From Tetrahymena thermophila SB210 (taxonomy: Eukaryota; Ciliophora; Oligohymenophorea; Hymenostomatida; Tetrahymenidae), in assembly GCF_000189635.1 (NCBI RefSeq), contig NW_002475968.1, positions 62,001-126,000 on the forward strand: a stretch of 64,000 bases of DNA, in the 5' to 3' direction. The position numbers were made by a program, and so were the translations under genes. Under the pieces are notes generated by a model, which had not been told where the DNA came from, searched no databases, and was given only the letters and a program-made list of their open reading frames with translations. Position 1 is the first letter of the stretch. Each line of letters begins with the position of its first letter. Shown in pieces: positions 1 to 12,285 of the stretch.

Positions 1-1879
1 CTATAACTGATAATCCTTTAACTTAATTTAGATTTTTTATATATAACTTAATACAAAATTTATTATTTACCCTCTCAAATTAAAAATAGAGAAGAATTCA
101 AGTAAAATAAAGGCTGAAAAATACTGTTTTTTCACATTTTTTCTATGTTTTAAAAAAAATGTTAATTATTTGTTGATTCCAAAAAATTCTAATTTATAAT
201 TCCAAAAAATAAGTTATAATTAATTCATAATCTATTTTAAGGTCTTCAAAAATTTAAATAATTTGATTATAATTATAAAATTTTCTTCTTACAAGCTATT
301 TTTATTTAACTTGAATGAACTTAATACTTTCAAGCTTTATCAATTTATTTTCTGAAAAGTAGAAATCGAAAAAATTCATTCATATTAAGAGGTTTCTAAT
401 TTATTCTGCCAAAAAAGTTATATTAACTTTGCTTATAATTAGCTATAAATTCAATAAAAATTTATTTTTAAAGCAATTCTTGTGAAAAAGATAAAGAATA
501 ACAATATTATTTTAAACACCAATCTAAGTTTAGTTAGTTAAAAAGTAATTAAGTAAATTATTTTCATAATATTATAATCTTATTTTAAATATTACTTTAA
601 TATTAACTAATATTCAGTAAACTAAGTAATTAAGAAGATATTTAAAGTAAATCTGAATTAAAATAATCCAGGATCGTTCATTCGCAAATATTATTTAAAT
701 TTTCGTAAATAATAAAAATCAAATCAATTTTTAAAATTATATCAATAAAATGTTTAAATTTATTTAATAAACCAGCTTTTTTCAGTATAAAAAGAGGAAA
801 TTCTATATTTTTTTAACACTTAAAATAAAAATATATTTGTAAGTATAAATATTATTTAAAATAATTAGTTATTTATTCAAATAATTTAGTTTACAAATTA
901 TATTAATATTATATTGTTTTTTTGATTTAGTTTTTAAAGATTATGTGCTTTTTGTTACAATAAATAAAGCGGATAAAAGAAAAAGTAAGTCAGAATTTAT
1001 AATTTCTTTTAATTTTTTTCCCACCTGAAGATTATCTTTACATTAATGTAATTAAGCTGATCCCTTTATTATTTAGTAATGATATTGTTGTAACTTAAAT
1101 ATCTTATTAATTATTAATCGATCAATTGATTTATCTATATATCGATGTCATGATTTGTTTGATATTTTTCTTTTCATTTATTAGCTAATTGCAATTATGT
1201 CTAACTAATTTAACTTTTTTAAGTTTTCAGATTATTTTCAAATATTTTTAAATCATTCTATATATTATATTTGTGATTTAACTTCTATGAGAAATTGTGA
1301 GTAAAATAAACTAATCAAATATACATACTAAAAAATTTTCAATAAACCATTTATTCAGATGTAAATGAGTTGATAATATGAATGAACATTTTAGAGACTT
1401 CTTTTTTTAAACCAAAATTCATTTACTTTTGAGGTAGACATACTGACAAAAATCATCGCCACTTGAATTTTTTAATTGATAATTGATTTTGATGGGAATA
1501 GAAAAAATATATTTAAAAGGGAAATTTGTAAATAATAAGAAGAAATATCTATTAATTAATCTATTAATCAATCATTCAGTTAATTTTTGTGTTAGAGAAA
1601 GATTGGGTAAAATGATTGGTTACTGTTTAAAATAAGAAAATATGTTTGAAATAACTAAAGAAGATAATAATGAGTTGATTTTTTTTCTATTTTCAAATCA
1701 TTAAAAATCAGACTGAAATATACTTCCAGATAAAGATTAATATACAACTTAAAAATCACAAGGTTATCTTTTGGAGTTTAAAAACAAATCCAAAAGATAG
1801 AAGAAACAAAAAGTTAACAAATAAATAAATTAAAAGTTTTGACTATTTTATATTAAAGAAAAAGACCAAAAAAGCAAAA
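1..1879. other. AT-rich intergenic DNA
   Basis: No gene is supported here. The stretch is almost pure A/T with short runs of A and T and no frame of coding-like composition on either strand under the ciliate code. The right end presumably holds the promoter and 5' leader of the gene starting at 1880. Confidence 0.6.
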
Positions 1880-3700
1880 ATGGGAATTAAATAATTGATT
1901 GTTAATCTGGATATCTTTGGTTCACCCTTTTAATTTGAAATGGGTGTTGGTAATTAGACAAGATAGACTATGTTTGGTGGTATTTTATCTATCATCCTTA
2001 TTTTAGCAGCGCTAGCATATTTCGGGTACTTAAATTATTTATATGGGGCTGACTAGCTTTAGCCTAAAATAACTTAAACTCAAATAAGACTTAAAAATAA
2101 TTTTGCGATGCCATTCGATACAACTCTTCTTTGGTTTGATATTGTAGATACAGATAGTGGTACTCATCTTTTAGAATACTAGTAGCAAAATGGCGTTAAT
2201 TATATAACCTATACTGCAAAGCTACAACAAAGTGATCCAAAAACAGGAAAAAGATTACCAGATATCAATTTACCTTTAGACTTTTGTCAAAATTTAACTA
2301 AAGACCCATCTGTAGATGCGATGGCTTAATGTTTAAATTTATAAAATTTATCATCTACTTAGTCTTAATTCTAAATTTTTAGTGGTGCAGGTTTCGATAC
2401 AACAATAGTAATATAAATGAAAGCATCTTGCGATGTTAGTTCAACTGACCCTTGTAACACTGATACCTTGTTTGCTGAATATGATGAATATGTTTATGGA
2501 GAAACAGCTTAATTTTTCATTAATTTTAAGCAATCACAATTCGATTCTAAGTAACGTTAAATTGTTACTAAAGTTACTGATCTCTCATGGGACTTTGATC
2601 CTACTTTATCAACATCATCCACTGTCACTCTTTCTACTGCTAAAACATCTGTAAAAGAAGGTTTTCTTATATAAAAATAAACTGATTATCTTTACTTAGT
2701 TGACGCTAATAATCAAGACTCATTTAAAACAAAAGGTTCTGCATCAAAATCTGACCCATTAATAATTGGTACTTTCTATATTAAATTAAGCCACGATCAG
2801 TACATGGAAAATGTTTAATATGCTTAATACCCAGAAATTTTAGCTTAATTTGGAAGTATAGTTAATGTTCTTCTCTTAATAGGTATTATTGGTGTGGTTG
2901 TAGCCAAGGCAGATATTTAGCAATATTTTATTGACTAAAAACTTAAAGAATATTATAGGAAAACAGCATATAAAATATTAAAAGAGGATGCATAAACAGT
3001 AAACACAAATCCAAAATCACCACGAAATTCAATAAATAGAAATGGAAAAGTAAATAAGAATGAAATACTTAAAATTATAAAAGAAATAGATAGTAAAGAT
3101 ATGAATGAAGAACTTACTAAAAAATTTAAGGTTTCGACATTAGAAAAAATTGTGAGATCAGTAAAGGCAGAATAAAAAGAAGATTATCAGAAGAAAAAGA
3201 GAAGCAACAAAGATATCTATGAGACTTTATTTTTTGAAGCCACAAAATGCTAAGATGTTTTTGAACTTTAGAGTTAGCTAATGTAGATGAAAAAGGTGCT
3301 CGCCCTTTTGCTAACACCAGAATAATATGCTGCTATAAAATGCTGTGGATCTTCGATTGATGACCAAATCCAGTTCTTATTAGAAAGAAATTAACAAGAA
3401 AATGAAAAGAAGTTAAAAACAGAAAAAACACATAAAACAGATAAAACGCAAAAAACAGAAGAAAATGGTGAAAAAATTGAAGTTGAATTAGAATCTTAAG
3501 TAGATATGCTAACTAAAAATAATTTAAGTCACATAGAATAAATTGACAAAGTAGATTATGATTCACTTTATTTCTAAGCTTAACTTGAAAAATTCTTCAA
3601 AAATTCAGAAAAGGATTTCGAAAATGAAAATGAAAATACCAAATAACTTAATTTACGTGTCCTAGAATGTCTTAAAAAAACCTACGGATCTGATGATTGA
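1880..3700 (+). CDS. ciliate-type two-pass transmembrane protein
   Basis: A single intronless frame of 606 codons, ciliate code, ending at TGA 3698-3700. I chose the ATG at 1880 because the first 30 residues (LDIFGSPFQFEMGVG, then TRQT) precede the first membrane segment in a pattern I recognise from a large ciliate-restricted family; ATGs at 1940 and 1970 are in frame but would cut this off. A hydrophobic segment spans about residues 32-54. A roughly 260-residue, probably lumenal or extracellular, region follows with several cysteines (DFCQN, AQCLN, and the pair in SCDVSSTDPCN). A second membrane segment spans about 322-344. The rest, about 260 residues, is cytoplasmic-like, highly charged and rich in Lys, Glu and Gln, with coiled-coil character around EEQKED and EKTHKTDKTQKTEE. 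Function unknown. The gene stands alone between AT-rich spacers. Confidence 0.8.
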
Positions 3701-4445
3701 AATAATGGATAAATCATATATCAATTAACAATAGATAGAGAATTATTTAATAATTTGAGTTAATATGAAAAAAATATAAAGAAAATTAAAATTAAAATAG
3801 AAATTAAAAAATATTTTTGTTTCTTTGTTAGTTTGTTTGCGATAAATAATTAAATTTTCCAATGATTTATCATTTTTTTTTAGTGAAATTTGTTTGTTTT
3901 AAATTTATATTTTTTTATTTCAAAATTCAAAAAAATAATTTCCTATTTATTAGTCTTTATTTGCCTCTTTTTTATTTATAATCTAAAATTTTCTTAAATT
4001 GAGATTAAAAAAATATTCAATTTATCTTTTATCAATAAATAAGTAAGCATTCAATTAATTTTTTGAATTATAAACTTATTTATTTTAAAAAAAAATGTTT
4101 TATCACTTTTAATGATTTGAAAGTAATTATATGTATGGTTCAAAGCAATAATTTCTTTATCCTAATAAAAAAATAATTTAACTTAAATTTGTAAAAAAAA
4201 TGGAGTCTTATAATATTTTTTAGTCTTAAAAGATCAACTAAAAATTTTTCTTTTTCTTTGAATTTATTAACTTTATTTTAAATTTTTTATGATTTCAACT
4301 GAAATTAATTTAATTTAGAAGAAACAAGGTACTTTAACTGCCATAAAAATTATTAATTTAATAAAATTTCAAAATTAACAAAAGACAAAGAAAAAGAAAG
4401 TAAAATAGAATCTTTAATATGAAAGATAAAATCCTAAAAAATTAG

Positions 4446-4570
4446 AAGAAGAAATCTACATCTTTTCCACTCCAACAGTAAAATGTAGAAGGAGGGATGC
4501 GTACTAAGTAGATGGACTCTTCGCAAGTTTTTTAAGCCCCAGACCAGCAATTTTATTTATTGCTCACAAA
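4446..4570 (+). ncRNA. candidate structured small RNA
   Basis: An island of clearly higher complexity and G/C content than its surroundings. It holds a perfect 6-bp stem CTACAT(4456-4461)/ATGTAG(4483-4488), a second stem TGCG(4498-4501)/CGCA(4522-4525) with GGG upstream and CCCC downstream that could extend it, and a third perfect stem AGCAAT(4546-4551)/ATTGCT(4559-4564). The third stem is followed at once by ACA (4566-4568), and its loop TTTATTT resembles a U-rich Sm-like site. A T6 run at 4528-4533 could end a Pol III transcript. A hairpin-ACA arrangement would fit an H/ACA guide RNA, but no target was tested. I do not recognise it as U1-U6, SRP, RNase P or telomerase RNA. A short coding exon cannot be excluded. 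Strand is a guess. Confidence 0.3.
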
Positions 4571-5370
4571 TAAATTCATCATAATCCCATAACCCTAATA
4601 ATCTTATTTCGATAATAGATTAAAGTTTTTTAAAATAGGATTTTATTTCCTTATATTTTAAGATATTAAAATAAAGAAAAGTGATATCAAGTTTCGTTAA
4701 ACTTTAGATATTCATTTTCGGAATTTCAAAATCACCACCTACAAATAAGCAAACAACTTTACATTAAAAAATGAACAAACAATCACGAATCTAATTTCTA
4801 ATTTAAAAAATCTCTATTAAACAAACACATCTTTAAATCATTTTTATTATAACAAATATTGAATAAATTTAAACTTAAAACTACAAAAAAATAAAGAAAT
4901 TTTTAAAATAACTAAATAAGAAACTTAAAATTAATTAAAAAATAAAATAATATATTTTTAAAAAAAATATAAATAAATATACTAATAATTAATATTAATC
5001 CAATTAATCAATCAAGAAATAAATTAATTCAAATTAATATTTAAATAGAAAATTAAAACTTAATACAATATTTGAATTTATATATCAATCAATTTTTCAG
5101 TTATTAAAAGTTAGTATTTTAATCATAAAATTTATACTTAATCCTTTATTTATATTTATTTTTCAATCAATTTTTGCATAAGAGATCATCTTTTTTAATA
5201 ATTGAATAAAACCTATTAAATAGAAAATATAATTATTAGGAATATCTATTATTGTGTTAATTACTAAATTATCTAGTTTTATATTTTATTTGTTTCAATT
5301 TTATATATTACATATTTATTCTATTTTTGATAGATTTATATATTTTACCTTATTAAATGCTTTAAGATTT

Positions 5371-5470
5371 ATTATTTTTCATAGAAATATATTTTTAGTA
5401 GATTCTACTCAAAAATAATTTAGTTTTTTGAAATTACTTTTCAGTTAAATTAAAGCTTTTCTTTTTCTGC
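5371..5470. repeat. direct repeat, copy 1
   Basis: Shares a long stretch with 5650-5752: TTTTTCATAGAAATATATTTTTAG, then an ATTCTACTC-like block, and the 3' part AGTTAAATTAAAGCTTTTC. This copy carries a perfect 6-1-6 inverted repeat AGTAGA-T-TCTACT (about 5397-5409). It lies in intergenic DNA upstream of the four-pass membrane protein. Confidence 0.6.
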
Positions 5471-5649
5471 AAATAAAATTTTTTTATTTTTTTTTCGTAT
5501 TTATGCTTTCAGATTTAAGATATATAGTAAAGAATATTATTTGAAATTTTGATAAAGAAAATAACTCAAGCTCAATTTCTATTCTCATGAGTGAATCACT
5601 AAAAATAGCTTAATTTATAAAAATTAAATAAGTTCATTTAAAATAAAAA

Positions 5650-5752
5650 TTATTTTTCATAGAAATATATTTTTAGCAGTTTCTACTCAATACTAAAATA
5701 TTGCTTTTAGTCTTATTGAAATTATTTTTAAGTTAAATTAAAGCTTTTCTTT
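5650..5752. repeat. direct repeat, copy 2
   Basis: Second copy of the element at 5371-5470, about 280 bases downstream in the same orientation and diverged mainly in the middle. The inverted repeat is broken here (AGCAGTTTCTACT). Origin unknown: possibly a small duplicated regulatory block or a relic of a mobile element. Confidence 0.6.
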
Positions 5753-6078
5753 ATTAATAAATGAAAGTTTTTGATTTTGAGATTATTTAAATATTAACTT
5801 GATGATAAAGTTAAAAATTTTCTAATTTAAATAAAATAAAGAAATACACATATGATATTTTTCATATAAAGGCAATATCCTTTTTTCTATTTGTGATGAG
5901 AAAGCATTTAATTAGATATATTTAATTAACATAAAGTAAAAAAAATAATAGTGAGTATTTATTATATTTTTGATAAATCTATTAAAATATCCACACAAAT
6001 TAATATTTTCAATCATGTGATATAGATTCTTTTTAATTATTTTTGTAAATTGAAAAAACAAAGTCGAAATACTATAAA

Positions 6079-6714
6079 ATGCTTTCTAAGCTTTACCTAA
6101 AGGTTTTTAAGTATACAAGCTTGATCATACTTTCTATCATAAGTTTAACTAATTTATATTTTTTGACTATTATGTATGGAAAGATTATGAATAATTCTTT
6201 AGTAAATCCAAAGAAACTCTACCCAATAACATTTAATATACTTACAGCATCCGTAATACTAAATGGTTTTATTTCAACACTAACTGTATCCTTAGAGCTC
6301 TTTTTATATTAAAGAACAAGAAAGTAAAGAATAATCATATTGTTAATACTATCTCTAATAATATTTACTCGTAGCATACTTGGAATAGTTATGCTTTCAA
6401 ATTCTGAAGTCTTCTTCCGCTAGTCTGAAAACTCTCACCAACTATTTAGCAGATTTAATGCAACAAATCCCTTAATATAACAAATACATAATACTTTCTG
6501 CGACGAAATAGTTACCATTGTCTTATTACCTCTATTCTTAATTTCTTTAATATACTCATAATTAGCTATCATGAGAAAAGGGTAAAAGAAAAAATATAAA
6601 TTATTAGAAGAACAAAACAAAGTAACAAGAAAGCACTCCTCATTATCATTTTACTCTGATTCTTGCAATAACATTAGTAACAATATAGGTTCAGTTAGAA
6701 ATTCATAGTTATGA
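6079..6714 (+). CDS. four-pass transmembrane protein
   Basis: One uninterrupted frame of 211 codons plus TGA (6712-6714), ciliate code; under the standard code it would stop after 77 residues. Four hydrophobic segments are visible at about residues 12-33, 57-77, 83-105 and 149-171. A loop of about 45 residues between the third and fourth segments contains a single Cys (FCDEI), and the last 40 residues are basic and then Ser/Asn-rich (SSLSFYSDS). The layout of two short loops, one larger loop and cytoplasmic tails resembles tetraspan proteins such as tetraspanins or claudins, but the CCG motif of tetraspanins is absent, so I do not assign a family. Likely a plasma-membrane or endomembrane protein of unknown role. 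The start is the first ATG after an AT-rich leader. Confidence 0.75.
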
Positions 6715-7287
6715 GGAAATTTTAATACCAAAATAAGAGATATTCGCTTTAACAAAAATAATTTTTATTAGTTCATAGTTGTCTTTTACTAATTAATAAC
6801 AATAAAAAAAATATCCATTAATACATTTATTAATTGATTTATATCTATAAAAAGTTATTTATTATTTACATATATATAGTGTATTGTATTCAATGTAAAG
6901 GATAAAAGGAGCAAGCAAGCAAGCAAACAAATAAACGGGATTTATTGAATTTTATTTTCACAATTATTTAATAAAATTAAAAATTATAAAATAGAATTAA
7001 ACTTAAAAATTTTGTTTAATTGATGCTTGATTATATTTAATTGTAAGAAATGAGTTGTTTTTGCTCAAAATTATTCTAATAAATTGGAATGGACAAGATA
7101 GAGAGAGCATTTAATTTAATTTAAATTCGCTATTTAATTATTTATTTATTATTGAAAGTAGAAGCCAAAATTAGGGATCTTGTTAGATAAGATATTTATT
7201 ATTCTTTTAATTGTAAATTGAAATAAACAAAGGTAGAAGAAACTTTAAAAAAATAGTAGATTTCTAATAGAATTAATTAATAAGATT
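6715..7287. other. intergenic DNA with a GCAA microsatellite
   Basis: Spacer between two plus-strand genes; no coding signal. It contains a short (GCAA)n tract, listed separately, and the 5' leader of the gene at 7288. Confidence 0.6.
6909..6937. repeat. (GCAA)n tetranucleotide repeat
   Basis: Tandem GCAA units degrading into ACAA/ATAA. Similar tracts occur in intergenic DNA at 30006-30030 and 55888-55914, so this is a recurring simple repeat of the genome. Confidence 0.8.
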
Positions 7288-9167
7288 ATGAGAATTATAA
7301 CAGGTGATAACACTGGTTTGACTAAAGTTGTTGAAGTTGAATCTTCTAAAGTCATTTCATAGTTTAATTAACAGGATAGGGATAACGAATAGGATTTTTT
7401 AGCTTTCTTTGGAAATGAAAATATGATCCTTAGTGGTAACAGAAAAGGTGTATTATAACTTAACGAAATTAATGATGAAGGAGCCCATGAGAGATTAATA
7501 ACTATTGTAGACAATAACAAAAACCTTATCGGACTAAACACAATTAACACTGACAAGATTGTGCTTACTTACGATAATAACTCCACTGAAATAGCAAATT
7601 ATGATTAAGAATCTGAGGAGTTCCAAGAATTTTAAGAAATCTACAATGCAAGTTAAAGTCAAATGCAAAGAGCAATACTTAACGAACAAGACAAGAAATC
7701 ACTATTGGTATTAGCCAAAGATATTAACCCTTAATTATACGATTTAGAGACAAAATAATAAATTTGGAAAGCAAGAAACGTTAAAAATGATTGGTTAGAC
7801 TTAAAAGTTCCTATTTATGATGTAGATGGAGCATTCTTCAGAGACAATTCTTAAAATATTTATACAATTAATGCATATAAGAAGGTAAATCTTTAGGATA
7901 GATTATTCAGAATTCTATTAAAAAAATATTGTTTAGTTTTAATATTTAATGGATAGAAAAATAATTTCAGTCTTTCATTAATTAGTTAATCAATATAATT
8001 TTTAGATGAAAAAATGATAACATAATTAACTAAAAAAAATCAAAAAATATTTTAATTTTAAACAAATTAATAAATAATACAAATATGAAAAATAAAATAG
8101 AAACCAATCAAGATAAAAATATTTTTAATTTCAAGAAAACTAAAAAATAAATCAATATTAATTTTACTTTATTTTAAAAAAAACTTTAAAAAAAAATAGA
8201 ATTAATATTCAAATTAATATTTTAAAAGTATTTAAATAAATAGTATTAATATCAAATTAATCATTTTTTGATAAAAAAAATAAATTTTTTTAAAAAATAA
8301 TTAGATGAGAATTTATGATTTAAGATAAAATAACTCTTAGCCAACCAAAGATATTCAATAAGAATTTGATTTTGATAAATCTGCTTTTAGAAAAATGTAA
8401 CTATCAAATTGTGGAAATTATATTTTTGTTACTACTGCTAATGGAAATTTGTTCAAGTTCGATGTTAGAAAAGGTAAATTTCAAAATTTAATTTTTTTAA
8501 TGTAAATTAAACATTTTATTTTAAAGACTTTAGAATGGTTTGCAATTTCAAGGGATCAGTTGGGTCTGTCAAAGATATCAAAATTCATCCTACTTTACCT
8601 TATATTGCTTCTGTTTCTTTAGATAGATATTTGAGAGTCTACCATTAAGAGACTAAGTAGTTAATAAACAAGATTAACTTAAAATAAAGATTACATAGTT
8701 TACTGTTCTCCAATTAAGGACTCCTTAATGAATCTGAAAGTGAATAAGAAGAACAATAGGAAGAAGACGAAGAAATACTAGAAAATAAAAAGAGAAAAAT
8801 ACCTTCATTGAATGAAGATAGTGAAGAGGAAGCAGAATAAACTAATTTAACCAAGAAAAATTAAAAACTTCAATAAAAAGATAAACTCAAAAATTATGAA
8901 AAAAGAAGTATTAGCTCTATCTCATAAAGTTAAACTTATCAAAAAATAGTTGAACACAAAAAGAAGTTTTAAAACTTAAAAAAACACTCAATTAAGCTAA
9001 AGTATTTAGAAGGTAAATTCGAACAAGATAAAGAAACCCTTTTATAAAAAATAGAGCTCGATAAGTAAAAATAAGAGTAAAAATAATAAAAATAAAAAAT
9101 TGTCCAAGAAGAAGAAGTCGAAGAGGCTTATAACACTGCAAAAAAAGTAAAAAAAATTAAGAACTGA
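7288..9167 (+). CDS. NSA1: WD-repeat ribosome biogenesis protein, WDR74/NSA1-like
   Basis: Three exons: 7288-7884, 8305-8473 and 8527-9167, with introns of 420 and 53 bases bounded by GT...AG. The joined frame is 468 codons plus TGA. The N-terminus MRIITGDNTGLTKVVEVE matches the opening of the WDR74/NSA1 family, and NAYKKMRIYDLR across the first splice is the family's repeat of the type 'ayhk.RvYD'. Further WD-like blades read IYDVDGAFF, LSNCGNYIFV, KDIKIHPTLPYIASVSLDRYLRVY. The last 130 residues are Lys/Glu/Gln-rich and end in a basic nuclear-localisation-like stretch (KKVKKIKN). In yeast and humans the family is a seven-blade propeller on nucleolar pre-60S particles, released by the Rix7/NVL AAA ATPase; the length is close to yeast NSA1. 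The role here is inferred from homology. Confidence 0.85.
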
Positions 9168-9585
9168 AATAAAATTAATTAAAATAATTAGGCTCTCAAT
9201 CTTTAAAAATAAACTAATCAACTAATAATTTGAATTATATAATACAAACAAATTAAATTAATAAATAAATTTAATAAGTTAATTAGTTATTTAGTTAATC
9301 AGTTAGAAAGATTTATTTTAATATTTTAAAATCAATTTATTTCTTTTTTTCTATCTTTATGTTTTTATATTGCTATCCGCTTAGTTTTATCTTAAGATTA
9401 AATAAATAAATGTGTTTTATAATAACTAATCAATTTATTTAACAAAAAAATAATTTTAAATTTTTTAAATATTTTAAAGAAATAAATTATCTAAAGCACT
9501 AATTACCAATATGTTTGCTTTTTCTAAATAGAAATACTAAATTAAAAAAAATATATATATATAATGTACAGTTTCGTCATAATAT
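9168..9585. other. intergenic DNA
   Basis: Very AT-rich spacer after the NSA1-like gene; probable 3' UTR followed by nothing recognisable. Confidence 0.6.
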
Positions 9586-10245
9586 ATGGGACAAACTGAA
9601 AAACAATGGAGACAAATTACAAATTAATATAATTTAAATATATATTCAACACATAATAATTAAATCTTTCTTATAGCCTTTGATAGTAATGATAATAAAT
9701 ATACTTGCAGAAGATTTAATCAGAGTACTTCTATAGTTACCTATAGCTGTGCTGTTTATCTTAAGAAATTAAATGCTAAAATAATGGGAGCTTTACCTCT
9801 AAATGAGTAAATTTGACCTAACTCATTAGAGCTATACTAAAACTTGCTGATAAAATTATCTGTGATAACAAAATTAGTGATAGGATAGAGTGAAAAAAAG
9901 CCAAATAGCAAAGATGCTAAAAATATCAATGTAGATGCCCAATTTAAATATCTAAAGTTTATTTGTCTTTCTATACCTAAGCACCTTGTACATGTAAATT
10001 TCAATCATAAGTATCAATGCTAAGATGATAATTTCTTGAAATCGGGAAAGGTATATTTAATGAAAAGCAATAAATTATATTTTTTTCATTTCCTTTCATG
10101 TGTATTAGGGGTTGCTAACTAGATCTATTTATTTAGTATTTTATTGCACCTTTTCTGTAGAAATTTAGGTTATCTATTGCTAAGAATTCTGTTAACTTAC
10201 TATTAAACTATAAAAAATTTTTCGTATAACTTTTTGTATTCTTGA
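9586..10245 (+). pseudogene. reading frame interrupted by one in-frame TGA
   Basis: From ATG 9586 a coding-like frame (QKQW-type start, then CRRFNQSTS, YLKKLNAKIMGALPLNE) runs to a TGA at 9814-9816. It continues in the same frame with coding-like residues (KKPNSKDAKNINVDAQ, LSIPKHLVHVNFNHKYQC) and a hydrophobic C-terminal third, to a TGA at 10243-10245. Three readings are possible: a pseudogene with one nonsense mutation; a TGA removed by splicing (a GTAAAT donor lies at 9808, but the nearest acceptor would make a 23-base intron and change frame); or a TGA read as selenocysteine. No family is recognised. A further GTATAT donor lies near 10050, so the 3' half may be intronic. Confidence 0.3.
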
Positions 10246-12285
10246 GTCATGTGCTATACATTTCATCATATTAATGCAAGATTAATTTTCAATTAACTAA
10301 AATGTTATTTTATTAATTTAAGAAATATTTTGATTTATAAATTTGAAGAACTTACTTTTTAGCAATCAAATGCGTTAACCTTGCTTCAAAATAAAAAAAA
10401 TATAAAATTTTTAAAACTATCGAATATGGTTTTTTAATAATTACTAATAAGAAAGTAAGAAAGTATTAAAACAAGATAGAAGTTTGTACTAAATAGGTAT
10501 TCTTTATAAAATTTAAATTTTATCAATTTAAGCTTCTAGTGAAAGCAATATTCTTAAAAACAAAGCGTAAATTTAAATCTTTAAGAATATAGATATGATA
10601 GTATATTAAAAATAACCAAGATAGAATTTATAAATGAATCAATAAAGTGATAGTGAAAAACAAACTCATTTTATGATTTTTAAAAAAATCAAATATAATA
10701 AATAGTTGATTCAAAAATATTCTTTTAAAAAATCCAATTATAATTTAATATTTAGAGATAACTGAAATCAAATTTAAATTATTTTGTCTTTTTTTAAAAA
10801 ATTATGAATAAGTAATTGTAGGATTTTTATAATAATCTAAAAAAATTAGAAATAGATTCATTAAATTATTTATTTGTATTTATATCTATCTCTTTTTTAA
10901 AAATAATCAAACTATCAAACCCTGTATCAACTCATTATCAAACGGAGTCTTAATCAAAAAAATTAAAATTATACAAAAACAGAAAATAAAATAATAAATA
11001 GTCTTGAATAATATAAAATATTTTATTTTTTTATTTAGAGTTTTAAATCAAACAAAAAAAATAATTTCAAGGTAGAAATCTCAATAATATTTGATATCGC
11101 AATTGTTAAATATGAAAAACATCATACATTAGTGATATAAATTATGATAAGAAAGACTTTTGATGATTAAATTGCAGATTACAAAATATAAAAATGAAAA
11201 GTACAGATAGAAGGCAAGACTGATAGATAGAAAGATAGTTATGTAGGGAATTAGATATTTATATATATTGCTCATTTGTATTTGTTTAGTTTAATAAAGG
11301 AATTTTATATGCTGAATTTTGAAGAAGTGGTAATTAATATAAATAATAATATTAACCTTGATTTTATATTTATTATAATTACATAAAACAATATCAGATT
11401 AGATGAAATAGATATATTATTCATCTATTCATTTATATATTCATTCGTTCATGAATCTATTTAACTACCTATTTATTTATTTGTTTCATTGTTTTTTGTG
11501 TATTTACTTACTAAATTATTTACTGATCTATTATAGTAAAATCTTAAAAAGATTTACTTTTTTAATATTTCTAGAGAAGAAACATCTTTTGCCAATATAT
11601 GTAATTGAATATTACTAAAGTAATACAGCAAAAAAAGTTTTAATAAATACTAATATATTCTTAATTAATATATCTTTCTTTAAAATAATTGGTTGGGTAA
11701 TTACTTACAAATAGACAATCGATATAGGTAGGCATGGATTAGCTTTATGAAATTATTGATGACATCTTACTATAGAATATTTCTTTTAATTGAAATTAAT
11801 TCATTTGCTTGAAATATAGATGGATGAGTGAGTTCTTTCTTAATTGAAACAAGTAAAGTTTACTTACTTTTTATTTTTCAGATAAGCTATTGAAAAGATT
11901 TGATTTGTTTTGTTTTTTAAGGTTTCTATTTACAGCAAATACGCAGCAGTTAGCTTAATCATTAATTTATTATTGAATAAAATATTTTTATTTATTGGCT
12001 TTATAGCGCATTTGTTTATTTCATTATGTATTCATTTATTTTTCGTTGGTTTATGCGTTAAATCTGTTTGTGTGGTAGATATTTATATCAAAGTATTAAT
12101 TATATAAGTATGATTGATTGATTTGGTTATTATTTATTTATTTGCTTGAATTTGTTAATATAATTTGTATTAATTTAAGAAGTTTACTATTATATTAAAT
12201 TGATTCTATTACGAATCATCGATAAATATTCATTCATTATTCAAAGATAGAATTTATTTGTTATTATTTTGAAACTTGATTAGCT
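10246..12285. other. AT-rich intergenic DNA
   Basis: No supported gene. The stretch contains many TTATTTATT and TAGATAGA-like simple tracts. A 65-codon standard-code frame near 11910 is hydrophobic and A/T-driven and is not credible as a gene. Confidence 0.55.

Larger units (their letters stand above)
3701..6078. other. intergenic DNA with one structured island and a direct repeat
   Basis: No protein gene is supported. Long TGA-free frames occur but have random A/T-driven composition. Two things stand out and are listed separately: a less AT-rich island with nested hairpins around 4450-4570, and a roughly 100-base direct repeat at 5371 and 5650. Confidence 0.5.

Noticed and set aside
9808-9830. 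23-base GT...AG intron that would remove the TGA at 9814
   Set aside because: Far shorter than any other intron seen here (48 bases and up), and its removal changes frame and reaches another TGA soon after.
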